NCBI RefSeq assembly: GCF_023078375.1
Contig: NZ_CP095554.1
Span: 2,034,501 to 2,098,500 of the forward strand
From: Roseomonas gilardii subsp. gilardii
GTDB lineage: Bacteria > Pseudomonadota > Alphaproteobacteria > Acetobacterales > Acetobacteraceae
Length of the DNA stretch: 64,000 nucleotides
Direction: 5' to 3'
The translations under genes were made by a program, and so were the position numbers. How positions within the stretch are numbered: the first letter of the stretch is position 1; each line of letters opens with the position of its first letter. A model generated the notes under the pieces. That model made no database searches. It saw only the letters and a list, made by a program, of their open reading frames with translations, and was not told where the DNA came from. Positions 27,963 through 35,906 of the stretch are shown one piece after another.

Positions 27963-28961
27963 TCAGCCCTGGCGCGGCGCCGCCGCCCGGCCGAGCCGGT
28001 CGTTGATGGCCTCGCCCAGCCCCGCGGCCGGGACGGGCATGGCGGCGATGCCCGCCAGGCCGAGGCGCGATCCCTCCTCGTCCAGGAAGCGCAGCCCGGC
28101 GAAGAGGCGCGAGGCCGCCTCGGCGAGATCGCCGCGCTCCGAAAGGTTCCAGGCCAGGCGGGCACCGGGCAGGGGGCGGCCGAAGGCCAGCAGCGCCTCG
28201 TCCGGCCCCACATGCCGCGCCTCCAGCCGCACCGGCAGGCCGGGCGCGTAGTGCGAGCGCAGCATTCCGGGGGAGGGCAGGCCCTGCTGCCGCGCCAGCA
28301 CCGTGAGCATCTCCTCGACCTCCGCCTCCAGTTGCGGGTCGTGGAAGGCGCCGATCACCTCCTCGATCGCCTCCACCGTGACGCCGCCGGGGCGCAGCAG
28401 GCTGGGCTGGCCGCTGGCGAGGTTCAGCACCGTGCTTTCCAGCCCCACGGCGCAGGGACCGCCATCCAGCACCGCTGCGATGCGCCCGCCGAGCCCCTGC
28501 ATCACATGCTCCGCCGTGGTCGGCGAGACGCGGCCCGAGGGGTTGGCCGAAGGCGCCGCGACCGGCGTGCCGGCCCGGCGCAGCAACTCCCGCGCCAGGG
28601 GATGAGCGGGCACGCGCACCGCCATGGTCTCGGTGCCGGCTGTGGTCAGCAGGTCCACCCGCGAACCGCGCCGGCGCGGCAGCACCAGGGTCAGCGGCCC
28701 CGGCCAGAAGCGTTCCGCGAGGCTGCGGGCGCGCTCATCCGCCACCACCTCGGCGAAGGCGGATTCGGCATCGGGGAAATGGCAGATCAGCGGGTTGAAG
28801 CGCGGCCGGCCCTTGGCGGCGAAGATCCCGGCCACCGCCCGGCCGTTGCGGGCATCGGCGCCCAGGCCATAGACGGTCTCGGTGGGGAAGGCCACCAGCT
28901 CGCCCGCCCGCAACAGCGCGGCGGCCCGGTCCAGCGCCTCCGGCGGCAGGCGCTCGGTCAT
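27963..28961 (-). CDS. tsaC: L-threonylcarbamoyladenylate synthase (Sua5/YwlC type)
   Basis: 332 residues, the long Sua5 form with YrdC plus C-terminal Sua5 domain. It makes threonylcarbamoyl-AMP for the t6A modification of tRNA. The YrdC domain shows GELVAFPTETVYGLGADA (20-37), AKGRPRFNPLICH, WPGPLTLVLPRR and APSANPSGRVSPTTAEHV. SPGMLRSHYAPGLPVRL begins the C-terminal domain. The ATG at 28961 overlaps the cysQ stop (ATGA), so translation is coupled; a longer frame lies inside cysQ. Confidence 0.93.
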   Translation of the reverse strand: MTERLPPEALDRAAALLRAGELVAFPTETVYGLGADARNGRAVAGIFAAKGRPRFNPLICHFPDAESAFAEVVADERARSLAERFWPGPLTLVLPRRRGSRVDLLTTAGTETMAVRVPAHPLARELLRRAGTPVAAPSANPSGRVSPTTAEHVMQGLGGRIAAVLDGGPCAVGLESTVLNLASGQPSLLRPGGVTVEAIEEVIGAFHDPQLEAEVEEMLTVLARQQGLPSPGMLRSHYAPGLPVRLEARHVGPDEALLAFGRPLPGARLAWNLSERGDLAEAASRLFAGLRFLDEEGSRLGLAGIAAMPVPAAGLGEAINDRLGRAAAPRQG

Positions 28962-29761
28962 GACGCCGCTTGTTCCTGCGCTCCGTCCCCGCGCCCCCAG
29001 GCGATGAATGGGCCGTTCTCGAAGCCCGGCTTGCCATAGCGGAATGGCGCGCCCGCCATGTCCAGCACCCGTCCGCCGGCGGCTTCCAGCAGGGCCTGGG
29101 CGGCGGCGGTGTCCCATTCCATGGTGCGGCCGAAGCGCGGGTAGAGATCGGCCTCGCCCTCCGCCAGCCGGCAGAATTTCAGCGCCGAGCCACAGTTCAC
29201 CACCTTCGCCACCTTGCGGCCCGCCAGGAAGGGCTCCAGGCGCGGGTCGTCGCGGTAGTGGTTGCTGAACATCACCGTGATGCCTTCCGGCGGCGGGGTG
29301 CGGGCGGCGATGGCACGGCGGCCGGCGGCATCCTCCTTCCAGGCCAGGGCGGGCCGGCCTTCCGCCGCGACGAGGCCGGCGAAGACCTCCCCCGTGGCCG
29401 GCAGGGCCACGGCGCCGAGCAGCGCCCGGTCGCCCTCCACCAGCCCGACGCAGACGGCGAAGCTGTCGCTGCCCTGGGCGAACTCCCGCGTCCCGTCCAG
29501 CGGGTCCACCAGCCAGTAGCGATGCGCCAGTGCCGGGATGCGGCCGGCGCAGACCTCCTCCTCGGCGATCACCGGGATCTCCGGCACCGCCGCGCGCAGT
29601 CCCTCCAGGATGATGGCCTCGGCCACATGGTCGGCCTCCGTCACCGGCGAGTGGTCGCTCTTGCGCTCCACGGCGAAGCCGGCGGCCCGTACCGCCAGGA
29701 TGGCGTCGGCGGCGGAGCGCGCCAGCCGCGCGGCCAGTTCCAGAAGCTCATGATCGGTCAT
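28958..29761 (-). CDS. cysQ: 3'(2'),5'-bisphosphate nucleotidase CysQ
   Basis: 267 residues, inositol monophosphatase fold. It removes the 3'-phosphate from PAP, a by-product of sulfate assimilation. Metal-binding motifs are visible: ERKSDHSPVTEADHVAE (about 31-47), PVIAEE, VDPLDGTREFAQG and, near the end, TMEWDTAAAQALLEAAGG. The start at 29761 gives TDHELLELAARLARSA; a longer frame to 29797 adds a basic, unlike-family piece. It is divergent from pepA and upstream of, and coupled to, tsaC. An inositol phosphatase paralogue is the main alternative. Confidence 0.88.
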   Translation of the reverse strand: MTDHELLELAARLARSAADAILAVRAAGFAVERKSDHSPVTEADHVAEAIILEGLRAAVPEIPVIAEEEVCAGRIPALAHRYWLVDPLDGTREFAQGSDSFAVCVGLVEGDRALLGAVALPATGEVFAGLVAAEGRPALAWKEDAAGRRAIAARTPPPEGITVMFSNHYRDDPRLEPFLAGRKVAKVVNCGSALKFCRLAEGEADLYPRFGRTMEWDTAAAQALLEAAGGRVLDMAGAPFRYGKPGFENGPFIAWGRGDGAQEQAAS

Positions 29762-30015
29762 CCGCCGTGGATAGACCCGGGGCCGGTGCGGCGCCATACG
29801 GCAAACCGCACGGCCCTCCCGGCTTCGGGCGGCGGGTGCGCGAAAACCGGCTGGCCCCCTCCACGCCGGGCCGCCGCCGTGGCACGCTGCGCCCCGGAAC
29901 CGAGGCGGCGCCGCGCCCTTTCCAGGACCTCCCCATGGCTCTCCCGCACAGGGAGCCCCAGGGGCGATCCTGTCCCGCGGACCGTCCGGCGCGTCGCAGG
30001 GAGTGCTCTCCGGTC

Positions 30016-31761
30016 ATGCTCGATATCGCCTTCGCCAAGCCGTCCCTTCCCACGGGCGGCGCCCTCGCCATCCTGCTGGCGGAGGATGACCTGGGCGGCG
30101 GCGCCTGGCATGACTGGGACCAGACGCTGCACGGCATCCTGTCACGCGGCATCGCGGCGGCGGAGTTCAAGGCACGGCGCAACCAGACCGCCACCCTCTT
30201 CGCGCCCGGGAACGGGCTGAACCGGATCGTGCTGGTCGGCCTCGGCAAGCGGGCGGAGCTGGACGGGCCGGTGATCGAGGCGGCGGGCGGCACGGCCGTC
30301 GCCGCCATGGCCGCCGAGGGCACGGCGGCGCTCGACGCCCGCGCGGTGGGTGGTTGGGCCGGGCTGGCCGGTACCGCGGCGGGCGGCAATGGCGCGGCCA
30401 GCGCCGCGCTGGGCGCCACGCTGCGCATGTACCGCTTCGACCGCTACCGCACCACGGAGAAGGCGGAGGACAAGCCGCGCCTGACCGCGCTGAAGGTGTT
30501 CTGCGACGACCCCGCCGCCGCCAAGGCGGCCTGGGCCACGGGCCGGGCCATCGCCCAGGGCGTCTTCACCACCCGCGACCTGGTCAGCGAGCCGCCGAAC
30601 ATCCTCTATCCGGAGGAATTCGCCGACCGGCTGGAGAAGCTGGAGAAGCTCGGCCTCGATGTGGAGGTGCTGGGCCCGAAGGAGATGCGCAAGCTGGGCT
30701 TCGGCGCGCTGCTCGGCGTGGCCCAGGGATCGGAGCGCGAGCCGCGCGCGGTGATCCTGCGCTGGAACGGCACGGGCGCGAAGAAGCCGGCGAAGCCGCT
30801 CTGCTTTGTCGGCAAGGGTGTCACCTTCGACACCGGCGGCATCTCCATCAAGCCGGCCGGCGGCATGGAGGACATGAAGTGGGACATGGCCGGCGCCGGC
30901 ACGGTGGCGGGGCTGATGGCCACGCTGGCCGGGCGCAAGGCCAAGGTCGACGCGATCGGCATCGTCGGGCTGGTGGAGAACATGCCTTCCGGCACGGCGC
31001 AGCGGCCGGGCGACGTGGTGACCACGGCCTCCGGCCAGACGGTGGAGGTGATCAACACCGATGCCGAGGGGCGCCTCGTCCTGGCGGACATCATGTGGTA
31101 TGCCAAGAAGCGCTTCGACCCGGCCTTCATGATCGACCTCGCCACGCTGACCGGCGCGATCATCGTGGCGCTCGGCAACGAGCATGCCGGGCTCTTCTCC
31201 AACGATGACGGGCTGGCGGAACGCATCCTGGCCGCCGGCAAGGCGACCGGCGAGCTCGCCTGGCGCATGCCGCTGGGCGACGCCTATGACAAGCAGATCC
31301 GCTCCGACATCGCGGACATGAAGAATGTCGGCGGCCGCCCGGGTGGCTCGATCACCGCGGCGCAGTTCATCCAGCGCTTCGTCGATGGCTGCCCCTGGGC
31401 GCATCTCGACATCGCCGGCACGGCCTGGAGCAACAAGGACCAACCGACCACGCCGAAGGGCGCCACCGCCTGGGGCGTGCGGCTGCTCGACCGCCTCGTG
31501 GCGGAGCATTACGAGAACACACCGCTCCCGCCCGCCGAGCCGGCGGAGGAAGCCCCGGCGGCGCTGGCCGGCGGCGGTGCCTCGGCCGCCCTGCTGTCCG
31601 AAGGCGAGCCTGCGCCCATCCCCGCCGCGCCGGAGCCGGCGGCCACCACGCCCGATGCCCTGTCCGCGGCGCCGGAACCCAGCCCGGATGCACCGGAAGG
31701 CGCCGCGCCGGGCAGGTCCGCGCGCAGCCGCGGAAGCCGCCGCCGCCCGCGCAAGGGCTGA
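30016..31761 (+). CDS. pepA: Leucyl aminopeptidase (M17)
   Basis: 581 residues against about 500 for most PepA. It is a two-metal cytoplasmic aminopeptidase. Metal and catalytic residues are all present: GKGVTFDTGGISIKPA (Lys, Asp, catalytic Lys), MKWDMAGAG (Asp) and NTDAEGRL (Asp, Glu, Arg). The extra length is a C-terminal tail of about 75 residues, Ala/Pro/Glu-rich then strongly basic (RSRGSRRRPRKG). The start at 30016 gives MLDIAFAKPSLPTGG; earlier in-frame codons overlap the divergent cysQ promoter. Its stop overlaps the start of a second M17 gene (TGATG), followed by holC, the common pepA-holC order. Confidence 0.93.
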   Translation: MLDIAFAKPSLPTGGALAILLAEDDLGGGAWHDWDQTLHGILSRGIAAAEFKARRNQTATLFAPGNGLNRIVLVGLGKRAELDGPVIEAAGGTAVAAMAAEGTAALDARAVGGWAGLAGTAAGGNGAASAALGATLRMYRFDRYRTTEKAEDKPRLTALKVFCDDPAAAKAAWATGRAIAQGVFTTRDLVSEPPNILYPEEFADRLEKLEKLGLDVEVLGPKEMRKLGFGALLGVAQGSEREPRAVILRWNGTGAKKPAKPLCFVGKGVTFDTGGISIKPAGGMEDMKWDMAGAGTVAGLMATLAGRKAKVDAIGIVGLVENMPSGTAQRPGDVVTTASGQTVEVINTDAEGRLVLADIMWYAKKRFDPAFMIDLATLTGAIIVALGNEHAGLFSNDDGLAERILAAGKATGELAWRMPLGDAYDKQIRSDIADMKNVGGRPGGSITAAQFIQRFVDGCPWAHLDIAGTAWSNKDQPTTPKGATAWGVRLLDRLVAEHYENTPLPPAEPAEEAPAALAGGGASAALLSEGEPAPIPAAPEPAATTPDALSAAPEPSPDAPEGAAPGRSARSRGSRRRPRKG

Positions 31762-33272
31762 TGCTGCGCATCGGCTTTCACCGGGAGGCCGCGGCGGGGC
31801 TGCCGCGCCTCCTGCCGCTGCATCCCGGCGTGCCGCACGCCCATGAGGCAGGCGCCCGGGCCTCCGGTTTCGCCGGGGCGGCGGGGGAGGTGGTCTCCCT
31901 GCTCCCGGACGGGCCGGTGCTGGTCGGCCTCGGCCCCGCTGCCGTGGCAGGCGGTTCGGAGCGCCCATGGGTGGAAGCGGGCGGCCATGCCGTCGTGGCG
32001 CTGCAGCGCGCGCTTCCGGGCGCGCGCCACGCGGTGCTGGATGCGCGCAGGCTGGAGCCACGCCTCGCCGCCGCCCTGGCCGCCGGCGCCACGCTGCGGG
32101 GCTGGCGCTTCGAGGCGCTGCGCCATGCCCCGCCGGAGGACGAGGCGGCCGGGCGGCTGGAAGCGCTGGACATCCTGGCCGATGATCCCGCCCTGGCCCT
32201 GCTGGCCTGGGAGGAGCAGGAACCATCGGTGCGCGGCGCGCTGTTCGCCCGCGACCTCGTGGCGGAACCGGGCAACCGGCTGAACCCGCGCGAATTCGCC
32301 CGGCGGCTGGAGGCACTCTCCGCCGAGGGGCTGCAGGTCGAGGTCTGGCGCCGCAAGGCCCTGGAGAAAGCGGGCTTCGGCGCGCTGCTGGCGGTGGGGC
32401 AGGGATCGGCGACACCGCCCCGCCTCGTCGTGCTGCGCTGGCCCGGCGAACCGGGCCTTGCCCCCGTGGTCTTTGTCGGCAAGGGCATCACCTTCGACAC
32501 CGGCGGCATCTCCATCAAGCCCGCCGCCAGGATGGAGGAGATGCGCGCCGACATGGCCGGCGCCGCCGCCTGCGCCGGGGCCATGCTGGCCCTCGCCGCG
32601 CGGGGCAGCCGCACCCCCGCCGCCGCCGTGCTGGCCCTGGCGGAGAACGCGGTGGGCGCCGCCTCCTTCCGCCCCGGCGACGTGGTCCGCACCTTGTCCG
32701 GCCGCACGGTGGAGGTGGTGGATACGGATGCCGAGGGCCGCATGGTCCTGGCCGATGCGCTGTCCCACGCGGTCTCGGCGCTGCGGCCGCGCGCCGTCAT
32801 CGACCTTGCCACGCTGACCGGCAGCATCGTCACCGCGCTCGGCCATCACCGCGCCGGGCTGTTCGGCAACGACGATACCCTGCGCGATGCGGTGCTGGCG
32901 GCGGGCGAGGCGGTGGGCGAGCCGCTCTGGCCCATGCCGATCGGCGCGGCGCATCGCGAGGATCTGAAAAGCGACATCGCCGACCTGCGCCAGTGCTGGC
33001 CCGGGGGCACGGGGCGGCGCGGCATCCCCGATGCCTGCCATGCCGCCGCCTTCCTGCGCGAATTCATCGGCACGGATGCGGAGGCACCGAACGGAGCGAT
33101 CCCTGGCGCGATCCCTGGCGCGATCCCCTGGGCGCATCTCGACATCGCTGGAGTGGAGAGCCGGGAGGAGGATGGCCCCCTGGGCCCCAAGGGACCGAGC
33201 GGCTATGGCGTGCGCCTGCTCGACCGCCTGGTGCGGGATCACTTCGAACCCCGGCGGAAACGGCGTGGCTGA
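31761..33272 (+). CDS. Second leucyl aminopeptidase family protein (M17), tandem paralogue
   Basis: 503 residues. A diverged copy of the preceding pepA: GKGITFDTGGISIKPA, MRADMAGAAAC and DTDAEGRM keep all metal ligands and the catalytic Lys/Arg, with Asn to Asp in the last motif. It should therefore be active. The N-terminal domain is much less similar. Before PWAHLDIAG it has an insert holding three copies of GAIP, encoded by a 12-bp repeat at 33096-33131. The start overlaps the pepA stop and the stop overlaps the holC GTG, so the three genes form a coupled unit. Confidence 0.88.
   Translation: MLRIGFHREAAAGLPRLLPLHPGVPHAHEAGARASGFAGAAGEVVSLLPDGPVLVGLGPAAVAGGSERPWVEAGGHAVVALQRALPGARHAVLDARRLEPRLAAALAAGATLRGWRFEALRHAPPEDEAAGRLEALDILADDPALALLAWEEQEPSVRGALFARDLVAEPGNRLNPREFARRLEALSAEGLQVEVWRRKALEKAGFGALLAVGQGSATPPRLVVLRWPGEPGLAPVVFVGKGITFDTGGISIKPAARMEEMRADMAGAAACAGAMLALAARGSRTPAAAVLALAENAVGAASFRPGDVVRTLSGRTVEVVDTDAEGRMVLADALSHAVSALRPRAVIDLATLTGSIVTALGHHRAGLFGNDDTLRDAVLAAGEAVGEPLWPMPIGAAHREDLKSDIADLRQCWPGGTGRRGIPDACHAAAFLREFIGTDAEAPNGAIPGAIPGAIPWAHLDIAGVESREEDGPLGPKGPSGYGVRLLDRLVRDHFEPRRKRRG
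33096..33131 (+). repeat. Three 12-bp tandem repeats inside the second M17 gene
   Basis: GCGATCCCTGGC occurs twice in a row and is followed by GCGATCCCCTGG. Each unit encodes Ala-Ile-Pro-Gly (the last Ala-Ile-Pro-Trp). The neighbouring pepA lacks the repeat at the same place. Confidence 0.85.
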
Positions 33273-33712
33273 GATCGGCTTCTATCACCTGACGCGCACC
33301 CCCTTGGCCCAGGCCCTGCCGCGCCTGCTCGGCCGTGTGCTGGAAAGCGGCGGCCGTGCCGTCGTGCTCTGCGGCGGCCCGGAGCGGCTGGCGGCGCTGG
33401 ACGCCTCGCTCTGGCTCAGCACCGATCCCGACTGGCTGCCGCATGGCACGCCCGCGGTGGGCCATGCCGAATTGCAGCCGATCTGGCTGACCACGGAGGA
33501 CGAGGCACCCAACGGGGCCCGCTTCCTCTTTTTGGTGGATGGGGCGGAAAGTGCCCGGCTGGATCGCTTCGACCGGGTGCTCGACCTCTTCGACGGCAAT
33601 GACGCGGAGGCCACCGAGGCCGCCCGCGACCGCTGGTGCCGGGCCAAGGCCGCCGGCCATGCTGACCTATTGGCAACAGGGACCGCGCGGCTGGGAGAAG
33701 AAGGCAGGCTGA
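33265..33712 (+). pseudogene. holC: DNA polymerase III chi subunit (HolC), frameshifted near the C-terminus
   Basis: GTG at 33265 overlaps the upstream stop. The product reads VAEIGFYHLTRTPLAQALPRLL, ALDASLWLSTDPDWLPHG and LVDGAESARLDRFDRVLDLFDG, the HolC core. After the codon at 33658-33660 the family ending LTYWQQGPRGWEKKAG is present but in another frame (33662-33712). In the original frame translation runs on to 33912 with unrelated sequence. One deleted or two inserted bases would restore about 148 residues. HolC links the clamp loader to SSB. Position after pepA matches its usual neighbourhood. Sequencing error and real mutation cannot be separated here. Confidence 0.75.
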
Positions 33713-33733
33713 ACGTCCGCCCGGCGGAACCCT

Positions 33734-34571
33734 TCAGCGCCCCAGCGCGAAATCCAGGCCGAGACGGATGGCCGGGTCCACCACCGACTGGTGGGTTTCG
33801 CCGGGAAAGAGATGGAAGGCGACCTCGGGACCGGCGGGCCCCAGTTTCGCGAGCCGTTCCACGAGGTCTCGCGCCCGGTCCACCTGCCGGGCGATGCGGG
33901 CCCGTTCCGTGATCGGCGCCGGGGGGCGCGGCTGCTCCAGCTCGCCGACCGTGACCAGCAGCCGCAGCCGGGGCGCGATCTCCGGCGGGGCGGCCTCGAA
34001 GCCGGCCTCCGCCGGCAGGACCGCACCCTGGCCATAGCCGATCGAGGGGCTGGCCGCGACATGATTGCGGAACAGGCCGGGCTGGCGGAACAGCGTGTGG
34101 AGCACGAAGAGGCCGCCATAGGAATGGCCGAAAAGACCGATCGGCCGGGTCCAGCCTCGCTTCCCGCTCCAGGCGCGGCAGCAGCTCGTCCTGGACGAAG
34201 GCCAGAAAGGCCGGGGCGCCGCCTTCCCCCGGGATCGGGGGCGTGGCCGGCACGGTGTAGTCGAGCTCCCGCCGGTTCTCGCCCGGGTAGCCGATGGCGG
34301 CGATCACGGCGCTGTCGCCACGGGCCTCCAGCGCGGCCACGGCGGGCTCGAAATGCCCGTCGCCGTCGAGCAGCAGGAAAAGCGGGAAGCCCTGTGGCGG
34401 TGGCGGGGCGGCGGGTTCGGCCAAATAGATCCGGTAGGGGCGGCTGGCCTCGCCGCCCGCCAGCATTTCCCACTGTCGGCGCCGGAGAGGGGGCGCCACC
34501 GTTTCTCCCGGCTGGCCCGCCGCGATCACCATGCCGGATGCCCCCGCCGCCAGGAGAGCGCGTCGCCGCAT
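33734..34571 (-). pseudogene. Alpha/beta-hydrolase, siderophore-esterase-like (COG2819 type), frameshifted
   Basis: From ATG at 34571 the frame gives an export signal (RRRALLAAGASGMVIAAGQ), RPYRIYLAEP, FPLFLLLDGDGHFEPAV, SAVIAAIGYPGENRRELDYTVP and ELLPRLEREARLDPAD. Near 34137-34144 the nucleophile motif IGLFGHSYGGLFVLHTLFR appears in a different frame and continues to the stop at 33734, with GETHQSVVDPA holding the catalytic His. Together they form one protein of about 279 residues of the Fes/IroE/BesA-like group, which hydrolyses ferric-siderophore esters or other esters. It is convergent with holC, also frameshifted, 21 nt away. Confidence 0.7.
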
Positions 34572-34824
34572 CGATGGCCTCCTTCGCGGGTACGGCACCG
34601 GCTGGGGCCAGCCCGCCGCCTGTCCTGATCCGCCCGTGTCATGCCCCAGCCCATCCGTGGCGCAAAGACACAAGCCCGGGTACCCCAGGCCAGGCCCTTG
34701 ACCACGCTGGATTTCCCGATCTCGTGTCGGGAGGATTTTCCCAAAACCGTCTCTCCTTTCAAACCCGGTGCTTCCAGCCGCGTCTTAACATCGAGCTTTA
34801 ACCGGAACGGCGAGGGAGGCAGAG

Positions 34825-35322
34825 ATGATGGCAATCCGGCGGATCGCGGGCATCGCCCTGCTGGGCCTCAACTTGCTGGGAGGGCCGCTCGCCGCTCCAG
34901 CGCTGGCGGACCGGCCGCAGATCGACCGCTCCGGGCGGGAGACCGACATGCAGCTCCTCGTGCGGGACCCTTCCGGCAAGGGCGCGGGGCGCGTCGGGCG
35001 CGGCAGCTACGATCTCGCTGGTGATCTGGCCCTCAGCAACAGCCTGCCGGCCGGCAGCACGCTGCGGGTGACCAATCCCGCCAATGGCCGCTGGGCCATG
35101 GTGCGTGTCGGACAGCAGGGCGAGCCCCGCGGCGCGGAGCAGCCGACCCTCGTGGTGGGTCCGCGCGTGGCGGCGCTGCTCGGCCTGCCGCCCGATGGCA
35201 CGGCCGGGACGGTGCGCGTGGCGCCGCTGGCCGTGCCTCAGGCCGACGGCACCGTCCGGCTGGGCGAGGGGACGGGAATGCCCGGCCAGCGGGCGGTGAT
35301 CGTGCATCCGGAACGCGGGTAG
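34825..35322 (+). CDS. Secreted protein with RlpA-like double-psi beta-barrel
   Basis: 165 residues. A signal peptide (AIRRIAGIALLGLNLLGG, cleavage near ALA-DR) precedes a mature part with SNSLPAGSTLRVTNPANGRWAMVRV (about 73-97). This is the core of RlpA-type barrels (short strand, LPxGTxVxVTNxxNGR, VRV). Later VGPRVAALLGLPPDGTAGTVRVAPL fits the barrel's end. The catalytic residues of lytic transglycosylases are not evident and there is no SPOR domain. GGGAGG lies upstream of two adjacent ATGs. It stands alone; 253 nt upstream are gene-free. Confidence 0.6.
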   Translation: MMAIRRIAGIALLGLNLLGGPLAAPALADRPQIDRSGRETDMQLLVRDPSGKGAGRVGRGSYDLAGDLALSNSLPAGSTLRVTNPANGRWAMVRVGQQGEPRGAEQPTLVVGPRVAALLGLPPDGTAGTVRVAPLAVPQADGTVRLGEGTGMPGQRAVIVHPERG

Positions 35323-35360
35323 AGGCATCGCCTCCACGGGCGTGTCTGCGGGAGCCGGTG

Positions 35361-35906
35361 TCAGGCGCGGGGCGCGGTATCCGGCAGCGGACGATGCCAG
35401 CCATAGGCGGTTTCAGGGACGGCATGGCCGGACAGTTGGGCCTGCCGCTCCAGCACCGGCGTTCCGCCGAGCCGCGCGTAGAAATCCCGGGCCTGCCGGT
35501 TGGTGCTCAGCACCCAGAGCGCGAAAGGCGTCAGTGCCATCCCTTCCAGCGCCTGGGCCATCCGCCGCAGCATCCGGCCGCCATGGCCAAGGCCCTGCCC
35601 GGCGCGCAACAGGTAGAGGGCAGTGACCTCGCCGGGAAAGCCCGCCGCCCGCAGATCCACGTCCCGTTGCGGGCCGCAGGCGCCGAAGCCGAGGAGGGGA
35701 GCACCGGGCGCTTCCTGCACCACGAAGACCGGACGCGGCGCGGCGCCGGCCAGCACCTCGCGCCACACCGCTTCGCCGCGCTCCACCGTCCGCGCGGCGA
35801 TCACCGCTTCGGGCAGCAGGCCGGGATAGGTTTCCCGCCAGGCGGCGGCATGGAGCTCGGCGATGCGCCGCGCCTCGCCGGGATGGGCGCGGCGGATGGC
35901 GCTCAT
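35361..35906 (-). CDS. GNAT family N-acetyltransferase
   Basis: 181 residues. SAIRRAHPGEARRIAELHAAAWRETYPGLLP is the common GNAT N-terminus; VTALYLLRAGQGLGHGGRML is motif A, binding acetyl-CoA (the usual Q/RxxGxG/A is QGLGHG), and LWVLSTNRQARDFYARLGG is motif B. The substrate is unknown. The ATG at 35906 overlaps the stop of the ABC-F gene (ATGA), so they are coupled. The nearby secreted RlpA-like gene is convergent. Confidence 0.85.
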   Translation of the reverse strand: MSAIRRAHPGEARRIAELHAAAWRETYPGLLPEAVIAARTVERGEAVWREVLAGAAPRPVFVVQEAPGAPLLGFGACGPQRDVDLRAAGFPGEVTALYLLRAGQGLGHGGRMLRRMAQALEGMALTPFALWVLSTNRQARDFYARLGGTPVLERQAQLSGHAVPETAYGWHRPLPDTAPRA

